Positions 16,933 to 23,601 of a stretch of 23,601 nt of DNA are shown here, piece after piece; position 1 is the first letter of the stretch; the number at the start of each line of letters is the position of its first letter. Origin of the DNA: a virus. The notes below the pieces were generated by a model, which saw only the letters and a list, made by a program, of their open reading frames with translations, ran no database searches and was not told the DNA's origin. Where the stretch lies: positions 1 to 23,601 of the IMG/VR virus record IMGVR_UViG_3300030098_001028; one strand, 5' to 3'. A program made the position numbers and the translations under genes.

Positions 16933-17594
16933 TGGCTTACGGTTCTATAAAGGTTGACAAAATTATCACTGATAATGGCAGTGGTACAGACATTGAGTTA
17001 ACGCTTCCAAGTGCAGCCCCATCGGCTGCGGGTAAAGTTTTAAAAGCTTCTTCAACACCTACAACCCTTGAATGGGCTGATGATTCTGCTGAAACAAACT
17101 TAACAGCTACAGCTTCAGGTACGGCTTTAACAGTTGTTTCCAGCTCAGGCACTAATGTTGATTTACCAGCAGCTTCTACATCAGCTTGGGGCGTGATGAC
17201 TGATGAGGACAAGACAAAACTTGACGGTGTTGCGACTGGTGCGACAGTTGGAGTTGAGGCCACTGGTGGCACGTTTACGGGTTCAGTTGTCTTTGAAGAT
17301 GCAATTAATGAAAATGTTTTTGCAATAACTGATGCAGCCAGTGTTGCGTTAGATCCTGATAATGGTTTGATTCAGACGTGGACTTTAGGTGCCAGCCGTA
17401 CCGCAACAGATTCATTGACATCAGGGCAATCAATGATGCTAGTTGTCACAGCGTCTAGCAATAGTATTACATGGCCTACGATTCAGTGGATTGGTGGTAC
17501 AGCTCCTACTTTAAGCTCTTCTGGTACAACAGTAATTGAGTTATGGAAAATTAGCTCTACACTCTACGCAGCCGCTATTGGTGATCCTTCCTAA
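16932..17594 (+). CDS. Fibre protein, cyanophage '[11 protein letters not shown]' type
   Basis: The ATG at 16932, which overlaps the previous stop by one base (TAATG), was chosen over the TTG at 16914; it gives 220 residues starting '[20 protein letters not shown]'. From memory, this N-terminus is common in fibre or virion proteins of marine cyanophages and uncultured marine phages. Further on are 'LPSAAPSAAGKVLKA', a 'DEDKTKLDGVATGA' segment shared with the large fibre, and a beta-rich C-terminal domain with 'SLTSGQSMMLVVTASSNSIT' and 'IQWIGGTAPTLSSSGTTVIE', like capping domains of phage fibres. It may be the distal part of the preceding fibre, encoded as a separate protein. Confidence 0.68.
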   Translation: MAYGSIKVDKIITDNGSGTDIELTLPSAAPSAAGKVLKASSTPTTLEWADDSAETNLTATASGTALTVVSSSGTNVDLPAASTSAWGVMTDEDKTKLDGVATGATVGVEATGGTFTGSVVFEDAINENVFAITDAASVALDPDNGLIQTWTLGASRTATDSLTSGQSMMLVVTASSNSITWPTIQWIGGTAPTLSSSGTTVIELWKISSTLYAAAIGDPS

Positions 17595-17596
17595 TC

Positions 17597-18973
17597 ATGA
17601 GAAATCATGCGGTAAGAAGTTCTCTAGCTTATGTTCCTGCTACGGTTCCGTGGAACGAGCATGAACCAATACATATCTTATCTACTGAAGATAGTTCAGG
17701 GAATCATTATCTACACGGGTTTAACATTAATGGTGGAAGAATTGGCACTCTAGAGTTATCACAAGATGATCTAAATGGAGGTCAATATTTTATATGGAAA
17801 GGATGTGTTGTCCTATTCCCAGAAATGACTGATAAAAGATGGTATATCATTGATATTGCTACTTGGACTGAAAAAGCCACAGGCGATCTAACACATACTC
17901 TAGGGAAGGCTGTCCCTAGTATTAGGTATGCATCAGGAAATAATCTTTCTTTACAAGGGATGCTTTGGACAGGAGATAATGCATCGTGTCGTATGAATAT
18001 ACATCGGATAACAGTAAGTATAAGTGCGCCTAATACCTATACGGTAAGTTCTTCAAATGGTGCAACTTACAATCCAACTTCAAGCGGTGACGGTGTTGCT
18101 TATTTTGTCCATAGCAATGGACACACAAATCATTCAGAAGATACTTACTTAGACAATATGTCCCAAACGAGAGGAACAATAGGCTTTTTTAATAGGACAA
18201 GAGGTTCTTATACGTCTTTATCTTCTCGTATGGTTTGTATGTCTAACAATGGAAATGCAAAGACAGTTAGTTTCTTTACAACTAGTACAGCTGGAGCAAT
18301 ATCTAACGTGAAAACCAATGTAATAGAAGGTAATGCTTCTCGTAGTTTTGGTATTCCGATTGATACGTCAAGAGCTTTAATATGTGTCTTTGATAAAATG
18401 TTTTATGTCACAGATACAACATCAAATCCAAGTGGAGATTTTGATGATAAAGAATTTGATATTCAAAATGCTTCGGCGGATGGTGTGTCTTGGAGTGTTG
18501 TTAATCTCTGGGAATATGGTGCCCATAATGATGGACAAGCATTTGCTACTAGCAATGGTAGATTCTACATTTTGATGAAAAACAATGGAGGTGGCTCGAC
18601 TGGCGGTTGGAACTACAAGTATGGATATGTTTCAAGTATGTCGGCTGGAGACAAAACACCTACTTTGTTAGCTGGAGATTATAAGCCTATTGCTAAATAT
18701 AATTCTATTCCTTTAAATTCTATCGTTCAGGCAAATGAAAATGGTTATGTTTCTATTGCTGTAGGCAAGGTGACAAGTTGGGACTCAACAAATGGGACTA
18801 ATTGGAATGGAGTGGTGGAGTTTAGACATTTTAATGGTGACACTCAAGTAGGAACGACACAAACGGGAACAATTCCCGCTCAATATATTGGCGGTGAATT
18901 TAATCAGAATTGGCAATACTCAACAGCCGATAGAGGGAGTAACCTTATGTATAGCGGTACTGCTTTAAGTTAA
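17597..18973 (+). CDS. Putative receptor-binding protein 1 with MRNHxVR N-terminal tag
   Basis: I do not recognise the family of this 458-residue protein. It begins 'MRNHAVRSSLAY', nearly the same as two later genes (19416 and 20510) whose remaining sequences are unrelated. The rest is rich in Ser, Thr, Gly, Asn and aromatic residues with many predicted short strands, as in beta-propeller or beta-sandwich adhesins. Examples are 'GGRIGTLELSQDDLNGGQYF', 'KRWYIIDIATWTEKATGDLT' and 'NGRFYILMKNNGGGSTGG'. No transmembrane segment is visible. It is followed two bases downstream by a tail-fibre assembly chaperone, a strong contextual sign that it is a fibre or receptor-binding protein. The start follows the previous stop by two bases. 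Confidence 0.6.
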   Translation: MRNHAVRSSLAYVPATVPWNEHEPIHILSTEDSSGNHYLHGFNINGGRIGTLELSQDDLNGGQYFIWKGCVVLFPEMTDKRWYIIDIATWTEKATGDLTHTLGKAVPSIRYASGNNLSLQGMLWTGDNASCRMNIHRITVSISAPNTYTVSSSNGATYNPTSSGDGVAYFVHSNGHTNHSEDTYLDNMSQTRGTIGFFNRTRGSYTSLSSRMVCMSNNGNAKTVSFFTTSTAGAISNVKTNVIEGNASRSFGIPIDTSRALICVFDKMFYVTDTTSNPSGDFDDKEFDIQNASADGVSWSVVNLWEYGAHNDGQAFATSNGRFYILMKNNGGGSTGGWNYKYGYVSSMSAGDKTPTLLAGDYKPIAKYNSIPLNSIVQANENGYVSIAVGKVTSWDSTNGTNWNGVVEFRHFNGDTQVGTTQTGTIPAQYIGGEFNQNWQYSTADRGSNLMYSGTALS

Positions 18974-18975
18974 CT

Positions 18976-19419
18976 ATGGCTGAATATAGAAGGCGATCAG
19001 ATGGCTTGCTTGTAGAAGGCGATCACGAGTTAAGAGCTGCTAGCCCTAATGTAAGTTTTCCTTCTGATTTAAAAGAATCAACTTTAAATGCTCTTGGGTG
19101 GGACGTAGTGCAAGAAACGCCTCAACCTACTACTACTGTTTATCAACAAGTGGTTAGAAATGGTGTTGTTAAAGATTCCCTTAAAAGATGGAAACAACAA
19201 TATGAAATACATGAACTTAACAAAGAGGACATTGATCGTTTAGTAGGATCTGATGTCAGAGATGAAAGAAATGAGTTATTGAAGGAAAGCGATTGGACGC
19301 AGAATAGAGATGTCACATTGTCTAATGATGCTGAGTGGAGAACTTATAGAGAAAACTTAAGGAATATACCGACTCAAAGTGGTTTTCCTCATAACGTTGT
19401 GTGGCCTACTAGACCATGA
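18976..19419 (+). CDS. Tail fibre assembly chaperone-like protein 1
   Basis: The C-terminal 60 residues of this 147-residue protein are diagnostic: 'RNELLKESDWTQNRDVTLSN', then 'WRTYRENLRNIPTQSGFPHN' and 'VVWPTRP'. This is the conserved domain of phage tail fibre assembly / tail assembly chaperone proteins (Phage_tail_APC-like), which help fibres fold or trimerise. The N-terminal half carries 'SPNVSFP' (about 24-30), also found in the second chaperone (21341), and a variable middle presumably contacts the client fibre. It lies directly behind putative receptor-binding protein 1 and overlaps the next tagged gene by four bases (ATGA). Confidence 0.78.
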   Translation: MAEYRRRSDGLLVEGDHELRAASPNVSFPSDLKESTLNALGWDVVQETPQPTTTVYQQVVRNGVVKDSLKRWKQQYEIHELNKEDIDRLVGSDVRDERNELLKESDWTQNRDVTLSNDAEWRTYRENLRNIPTQSGFPHNVVWPTRP

Positions 19420-20510
19420 GAAATCATTTTGTTAGGAGTTCATTAGCCACCTCAACAGCAGAAATCCTTGATGTAGATGAGGTTTTTGGGGCGGTAGCAT
19501 ATTCAGGAAATGGTTCGACAAGTGGTAAGGCTTTAACCTTTGGGGCTGGGGTAGATATGCTAGGTAAAGGTGGTATGGGCTGGGTAAAATGCCGTGAAGA
19601 TGGCAGTACAAGCCACATCATACAAGACTCAGAAAGAGGCTTAGGAGAAAGTAATTCTTCTTATGGATATACAAAAATTCTCCTTGCAGACCAAAACAGA
19701 AGTGAAGGATATAATCAATATCCCCAAGGTTTTATAAAAGAACTTACAAGCACTGGTTATAAAGTTGCGAGGGGAAGCAGTAGCACGTCTAACGATGGAG
19801 CAAACAAGGTATCGCATGATTATGTTGCTTATGCCTTTAGAAAGGCTGCAGGTTTTTTTGACATCAAGACTTGGACAGGAAACGGTGTTTCTGGCAGAGA
19901 AATTGCACATGATCTAGACAGCGTTCCTGGGGCCATTTGGATAAAGAAAACCAGTGGTTCAGCGGATTGGTGGTGTTATCACAGACAAACAGCAAGCTCG
20001 TCACCAGAAGATTATTATTTAGTACTTAATGAAACGGATTCAAAAGTAAATCAATCGTCTTTTATGAATGATACGGCCCCGACTTCAACGCATTTTACTT
20101 TGGGAAATTCTGACAATGTTAATGGAAACAGTCAAACCTATGTTGCATATATTTTTGGACATAATGATGCTCGCTTTGGTTCATCTCAAGATAAATCTAT
20201 AATCCATTGTGGAGGCTATTACGGAAACGGTAGTACTAACGGAACTACAGTTAACATTGGATGGAGACCCCAGTTCCTAATTTTTAAAAATCCTAGTAAT
20301 TCTTCTATGCACTGGAGGATGTATGACACGGAAAGAGGTATTAACGCAGGAAATGACCCAAGGCTTATGCCAAACACCGATGAGGCAGAGCAGAATACAT
20401 TCGATAAATTAGATTTAACATCAACAGGGTTTCAAACACAGCACACAGGAAGTGATATGAATCAGAATAATACCTTGATTACTTATATTGCTATTAGGGA
20501 GGCTTGGTAA
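19416..20510 (+). CDS. Putative receptor-binding protein 2, MRNHxVR tag and three DUF7483-like repeats
   Basis: The 364-residue protein starts 'MRNHFVRSSLAT'. The remainder seems to be three divergent tandem repeats of roughly 105-125 residues. They open with 'AVAYSGNGS' (about 26-34), 'IKTWTGNGVSG' (about 150-160) and 'CGGYYGNGSTNG' (about 265-276), and close with 'YVAYAF' (136-141), 'YVAYIF' (242-247) and 'ITYIAI' (355-360). Each also carries a motif such as 'GAIWIKK' or 'QFLIFKN', followed by an aromatic segment. From memory this matches a domain frequent in marine phage fibre proteins (DUF7483-like), of unknown exact ligand. It overlaps the previous chaperone by four bases, and its stop overlaps the next ATG. 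Confidence 0.65.
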   Translation: MRNHFVRSSLATSTAEILDVDEVFGAVAYSGNGSTSGKALTFGAGVDMLGKGGMGWVKCREDGSTSHIIQDSERGLGESNSSYGYTKILLADQNRSEGYNQYPQGFIKELTSTGYKVARGSSSTSNDGANKVSHDYVAYAFRKAAGFFDIKTWTGNGVSGREIAHDLDSVPGAIWIKKTSGSADWWCYHRQTASSSPEDYYLVLNETDSKVNQSSFMNDTAPTSTHFTLGNSDNVNGNSQTYVAYIFGHNDARFGSSQDKSIIHCGGYYGNGSTNGTTVNIGWRPQFLIFKNPSNSSMHWRMYDTERGINAGNDPRLMPNTDEAEQNTFDKLDLTSTGFQTQHTGSDMNQNNTLITYIAIREAW

Positions 20511-21319
20511 TGAGAAACCATTACGTTAGAGCAGCAGCAGCAGGTGGTGGCGATACTTTCGTAACTGATAATTTAGTCTTTCATCTAGACGCTGCGAATA
20601 CAGATTGCTATTCAGGTAGTGGAACAACGGTTAATAGTTTAGTTAATAACCATACGAATGATCATTGGGGAGATATGGAGTGGTCTAGCGATAGCGGTGG
20701 AAATACAGGAGGTTATTTTTATGTAGATGGTACGCAAAATACAAGCCTGCAATTTCCATATTCAACAGATTTTGAGATGATGGCTTATGCGTCAGGAAAT
20801 TCTACTGTTACCGTTACAGACTATTCGTGGGAGTGGTGGTGGTATGGAGATGACGTTCCAGTTGACGGAACTGTAGGTATGTATTTTGCTTTTTTGAGGG
20901 CTACCAATGATGGAGAAGTTAGTGGTTCCGATCTTTCCCAGAATAACCTTGGTGGTTATATGTTTTATAGAACTGCCAGCGATCAAGAACGGTTCTATGT
21001 AAGACAAGCTAGTTCCGTAAATACAATTGTAAAGAGTTCGCATACGTGGAGTGGAAGCAAATGGCAGCATTATGTCTTAACTAGGTCAGGAAATAATCTT
21101 AAATTTTATATAGATAATGGAACTGCTAACACTGCGACTCAAACACCTCCTTCCTCTAATAACTACTCAAACACCAAAAAATTCAATATTCTCACTGTTT
21201 ATGGTAATAACCATGAATTTGAGGGAAGGCTTGGTGTTATGCGTTTTTATCAAGGTAAAGCTTTAACAGCAGCCGAAGTTGAACAAAACTATGATGCAGA
21301 GAAGTCAAGATATACTTAG
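20510..21319 (+). CDS. Putative receptor-binding protein 3, MRNHxVR tag and LamG/concanavalin-like lectin domain
   Basis: ATG 20510 was preferred over TTG 20504 because AGGGAGG (20496-20502) sits seven bases upstream, and because the protein then begins 'MRNHYVRAAAAG' like its two neighbours; length is 269 residues. The body is a laminin G / concanavalin A-like beta-sandwich: 'DNLVFHLDAANTDCYSGSG' at the start, 'YSWEWWWYGDDVPVDG' in the middle, 'SKWQHYVLTRSGNNLKFYID' (about 183-202) and the typical ending 'GRLGVMRFYQGKALTAAEVE'. Such domains often bind glycans, so recognition of cell-surface polysaccharide is likely though not shown. The stop is 21 bases before a second fibre assembly chaperone. 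Confidence 0.75.
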   Translation: MRNHYVRAAAAGGGDTFVTDNLVFHLDAANTDCYSGSGTTVNSLVNNHTNDHWGDMEWSSDSGGNTGGYFYVDGTQNTSLQFPYSTDFEMMAYASGNSTVTVTDYSWEWWWYGDDVPVDGTVGMYFAFLRATNDGEVSGSDLSQNNLGGYMFYRTASDQERFYVRQASSVNTIVKSSHTWSGSKWQHYVLTRSGNNLKFYIDNGTANTATQTPPSSNNYSNTKKFNILTVYGNNHEFEGRLGVMRFYQGKALTAAEVEQNYDAEKSRYT

Positions 21320-21340
21320 CATAAGAACAAAGTCTTTATC

Positions 21341-21862
21341 ATGTACGTCAAATTAAAAGACAACGCTGTTGAAAAATTTCCTTATTCAATAAGCGATTTA
21401 AAAAAAGATAATCCAAACGTCTCGTTTCCTAAGATTTTTTCTAGTGAAATAATGGAAACTTTCTCACTTGCGGATGTGACTGTTGATGCAAAACCTTCTT
21501 TTAATTCAGTAACACAAACAGTTTCACAAAAAACAAATCCTGAACTTATCGATGGCAAGTGGGTATTGAAATGGGATGTAAACGATAAAGCTCAATCTAT
21601 TGTTGACCAAGACAAATTAAATGAACAACGAGAAATTAGAAGAAAAAGGAATGAGCTACTATCTCAATCTGATTGGAGTATTAATAGTGATAGTCAGTTA
21701 ACTGAGGATGAAGTAACGAAATGGAAAACATATAGACAAGAGTTGAGAGACGCAACAAAGCAAACTAGTTTCGCAGGTTCTTCTACTGCCCTGCCTTTTG
21801 TTAGCTGGCCCACAAAACCAGCAACTACAACCCCACAACCTGATCCAGAAGACGTAATATAA
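21341..21862 (+). CDS. Tail fibre assembly chaperone-like protein 2
   Basis: This 173-residue protein repeats the plan of the chaperone at 18976: 'NPNVSFP' near the N-terminus (about 24-30) and a conserved C-terminal domain 'RKRNELLSQSDWSINSDSQL', 'WKTYRQELRDATKQTSFAGS' and 'VSWPTKP'. The two are clearly paralogous at both ends but diverged in the middle. It also has a Thr/Pro-rich tail after the WPTKP motif. Its place after putative receptor-binding proteins 2 and 3 suggests it serves one or both of them. Confidence 0.75.
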   Translation: MYVKLKDNAVEKFPYSISDLKKDNPNVSFPKIFSSEIMETFSLADVTVDAKPSFNSVTQTVSQKTNPELIDGKWVLKWDVNDKAQSIVDQDKLNEQREIRRKRNELLSQSDWSINSDSQLTEDEVTKWKTYRQELRDATKQTSFAGSSTALPFVSWPTKPATTTPQPDPEDVI

Positions 21863-21875
21863 GTGCTGGCCGAAC

Positions 21876-21904
21876 AAGTCAGGGATAGACAATAGGTTTA
21901 TAAT
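21876..21904 (+). promoter_or_regulatory. Possible promoter before the membrane-protein trio
   Basis: TATAAT at 21899-21904 is a perfect -10 hexamer in one of the few longer gaps of the late region. At 17 bases spacing the -35 place holds AAGTCA, which is poor. The gap (21863-21948) separates fibre genes from three membrane-protein genes, so separate expression would be sensible. Chance occurrence in AT-rich DNA cannot be excluded. Confidence 0.3.
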
Positions 21905-21948
21905 TTGGGAGCAATATATTATTTTCATGGTGGAAAAGCTTTCCCTGC

Positions 21949-22152
21949 ATGATTAAGATTCTCACCTATATAAATACAGCCTCACTTGTTTTGGCTGTAT
22001 CTGTTGGTACGTTGGCTTACTTTAATCGTGGCAAGATTACAGAATCTATAATGAGTGAAGTGCAAAAGCAGTTGCCTTCTCTTGTTAAAGGAGCAATGCC
22101 ATCAATACCAAGCGTCCCGTCATCAACTGGCCCTGTGCTTCCTTTTAAATGA
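21949..22152 (+). CDS. Small single-span membrane protein
   Basis: The 67-residue protein has one clear hydrophobic helix at about residues 8-25 ('INTASLVLAVSVGTLAYF'), then 'NRGKITESIMSEVQKQ' and a Pro/Ser-rich tail ('PSIPSVPSSTGP'). From memory, cyanophages carry similar short proteins with an N-terminal helix followed by a low-complexity Pro- or Gly-rich tail near virion genes. Size and topology also fit a holin or spanin-like protein, but no endolysin is present in the window. A short inverted repeat GGAAA/TTTCC (21932-21944) lies just before the start. The stop overlaps the next ATG (ATGA), so the two genes are probably coupled. Confidence 0.6.
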   Translation: MIKILTYINTASLVLAVSVGTLAYFNRGKITESIMSEVQKQLPSLVKGAMPSIPSVPSSTGPVLPFK

Positions 22153-22706
22153 TTCAATTCAAGTCATTTAACGGCCTAACTTCTCTTGTTCTGGGCGGTG
22201 GTTTAATTGCTACGAACTTTATGAGTCTTTCTTTGCTGGCTCGTAAGGATGGAGGCATCCCTGACATAGCAAAGCTTTCCAATACTCCTTACAGCAGTAT
22301 TCAAATTAGAAGTGAGACTGGTGCTGATGGTGCAGAAGAGTGGAGTTTTGCAAGCCGTCAACACGATCCAAAAACAATGTTGTTCTACGAAGATTCAGAA
22401 CAACCTACATTTAATGGTGGTGTAAAGAAAAAACATATCCATAAAGAATCAGTTGCTCAGTTTGCAATTTTCCCTAAAGGAGAGGGCGGGACACTTACAG
22501 CAAAACAGATTGAATGTATTGAAAAACAAGCTCAAGGTAGAAGTAATGGACAGATGATTGCTGATGCTGGATCGGTTCAGGTGACACCAGCCTTGGCAGG
22601 GGTTCCAATTGTAGGGCCAGTATTAGCAGGAATATTTTTTGGTCAAGCTAGAAAACAAGTAGGAAATGTTGCTAGTGATCTTGCTGGTCAATGGAACGAC
22701 TGCTAA
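22149..22706 (+). CDS. Membrane-associated protein of unknown function, cyanophage-type
   Basis: The 185-residue protein has two hydrophobic segments, at about 9-30 ('GLTSLVLGGGLIATNFMSLS') and 147-165 ('PALAGVPIVGPVLAGIFFG'). They flank a soluble middle of about 115 residues that includes 'KKKHIHKESVAQFAIFPKGE' and 'LTAKQIECIEKQAQGRSNGQ'. I cannot assign a function. It is coupled to the upstream small membrane gene by an ATGA overlap, and its stop is directly followed by the next ATG (TAAATG). The tight coupling of three membrane proteins suggests a complex, either in the virion (membrane passage of DNA) or for lysis. Confidence 0.6.
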   Translation: MIQFKSFNGLTSLVLGGGLIATNFMSLSLLARKDGGIPDIAKLSNTPYSSIQIRSETGADGAEEWSFASRQHDPKTMLFYEDSEQPTFNGGVKKKHIHKESVAQFAIFPKGEGGTLTAKQIECIEKQAQGRSNGQMIADAGSVQVTPALAGVPIVGPVLAGIFFGQARKQVGNVASDLAGQWNDC

Positions 22707-23552
22707 ATGGAAATAGAAGATATTTCTGTTAGGGAGATACCTGAAGCCTCGATTGATACAACATTTATTTCTACACCTGATCCTGTAATACCTAACAACA
22801 TAGGTTTTCCGATTATTCAAATGCCTGGCTGTGTAAGGGCTAGGACATTAACGAATAAAAATCTTGTAACTTCAGATCCATCGGGGAACTTTTATGTCTG
22901 TGATGGCAATATGCCAACGCTTGAAAGTATGGCTGTTGACTGGGACGGATTTACTGCTGTTGAACCTGAGCAAGAAGAAGTAGTAGAAATAAAACCTCCA
23001 ACTCCTAAAATTGTTCCTCCTGTTAAACCAAAGAAATCAAAAAGGAAGAAGAGAAAGGAAGTGGAAGAGAAGGATGGCAAAGATAACGAGGAGGGAAATA
23101 CCGATGTAGGGCAACAAGATCTAAAAGCTCCAACTATTGATGGACAGTTTATTGTAACTAAACTTCCTTGCCCGCCTTTAGATACACTTGCTAAAACTCC
23201 TGTTGGTTCGTTAGGTAAAGGAGGACTTGCAAGAATTAAAGGATGGAAAAGAGATGAACTTACAGGTAAGTGTGAAACGGTATGGGAAGGCTTAAATCCT
23301 ATAGAGATAGCAGGGAATTACGCTCCACAGCCTACGGTTCTTGTTAATACATCTGCTATTGCAATTACATCAGTTATTGGTGTTACTGTCATTGGTCAGC
23401 CGATAGCTAAACTTTTTCAAAAACAAATTAAAGGGCAAGTTAAAAGCTTATCTAAGAAAATTACTAAAAAGCTGTTAGCTATTCGGGGGAAGAAGCCTCC
23501 TGTAAAGTCCCTCGCTGATAGGAGAAAGGAGCAGAGGGATTCTCGGAAATAG
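22707..23552 (+). CDS. Cyanophage-type structural or membrane-linked protein with Pro/Lys-rich linker
   Basis: The 281-residue protein starts 'MEIEDISVREIPEASIDTTF' and continues 'ISTPDPVIPNNIG'. From memory this resembles uncharacterised proteins encoded next to structural genes in marine cyanophages; I could not verify this. Residues about 90-135 form a Pro- then Lys/Glu-rich flexible linker ('KPPTPKIVPPVKPKKSKRKK') reminiscent of periplasm-spanning linkers. The second domain follows at about 140-205, then a hydrophobic segment at about 211-230 ('VLVNTSAIAITSVIGVTVIG') and a very basic tail. Four cysteines (42, 65, 155, 189) are placed in pairs on the two domains. It is the last complete gene in the window. 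Confidence 0.6.
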   Translation: MEIEDISVREIPEASIDTTFISTPDPVIPNNIGFPIIQMPGCVRARTLTNKNLVTSDPSGNFYVCDGNMPTLESMAVDWDGFTAVEPEQEEVVEIKPPTPKIVPPVKPKKSKRKKRKEVEEKDGKDNEEGNTDVGQQDLKAPTIDGQFIVTKLPCPPLDTLAKTPVGSLGKGGLARIKGWKRDELTGKCETVWEGLNPIEIAGNYAPQPTVLVNTSAIAITSVIGVTVIGQPIAKLFQKQIKGQVKSLSKKITKKLLAIRGKKPPVKSLADRRKEQRDSRK

Positions 23553-23577
23553 AATGTTTATGATCTGGCAGTGTATT

Positions 23578-23583
23578 AGGAGG
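23578..23583 (+). promoter_or_regulatory. Perfect ribosome binding site AGGAGG near window end
   Basis: AGGAGG is an ideal ribosome binding site, but the remaining 18 bases have no ATG, GTG or well-spaced TTG start (TTG at 23585 is only one base away). It may serve a gene starting beyond the window, or be accidental. Confidence 0.3.
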
Positions 23584-23601
23584 ATTGACTAGCCTTACAT
23601 C

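Noticed and set aside
23554-23592. 12-codon ORF after the last gene
   Set aside because: There is no ribosome binding site before its ATG, it contains the AGGAGG itself, and it has no recognisable features.

Overview
The window is part of the late (virion structure) region of a tailed phage, and every supported gene lies on the + strand. It is AT-rich and very compact: many genes touch through ATGA or TAATG stop/start overlaps. The order of head-tail connector, tail terminator, tail chaperone, tape measure and the lambda-type M-L-K-I-J tail-tip set shows a long, non-contractile (siphovirus) tail. Fibre N-termini of the '[11 protein letters not shown]' type, collagen-like fibre repeats and a closing group of proteins that resemble, from memory, marine cyanophage proteins point to a marine phage, probably of a picocyanobacterium. 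No bacterial host genes, tRNAs, integrase or attachment sites were seen.

Layout. (1) 2-670 is the C-terminal part of the major capsid gene. It is followed by about 290 noncoding bases with several hairpins, competing helices and a strong terminator. (2) 962-2848 holds four small head completion and neck genes: a DnaT_2-type connector, a head-closure candidate, an HK97 gp10-like neck protein and a tail terminator. (3) 2877-5940 holds the tail assembly chaperone with an apparent +1 frameshift extension (G/GT style) and the 832-residue tape measure protein. (4) 5944-11512 holds the tail-tip genes M, L, K, I and J. (5) 11509-17594 holds a glycine-rich fibre, a small Ig-like or BppU-like protein, a 1329-residue collagen-like fibre and a cyanophage-type fibre. 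(6) 17597-21862 is an array of three unrelated putative receptor-binding proteins that all begin with MRNHxVR, mixed with two diverged tail-fibre assembly chaperones. (7) 21949-23552 holds three consecutive genes, each with a predicted membrane segment, possibly a lysis or virion-membrane module.

The products fit one pathway. The connector and neck proteins close the filled head. The terminator, chaperones and tape measure build a tail of about 125 nm (rule of thumb of 1.5 angstrom per residue). M, L, K, I and J form the tip that penetrates the envelope and cell wall, and the fibre and lectin-like proteins bind the host. A tail-tube protein is not seen in its usual place. The most unusual points are the tagged receptor-binding array, the structured RNA-like region after the capsid gene, the +1 chaperone frameshift, a gpL without its cysteine domain, and a fibre repeat that is identical in protein but heavily recoded in DNA.
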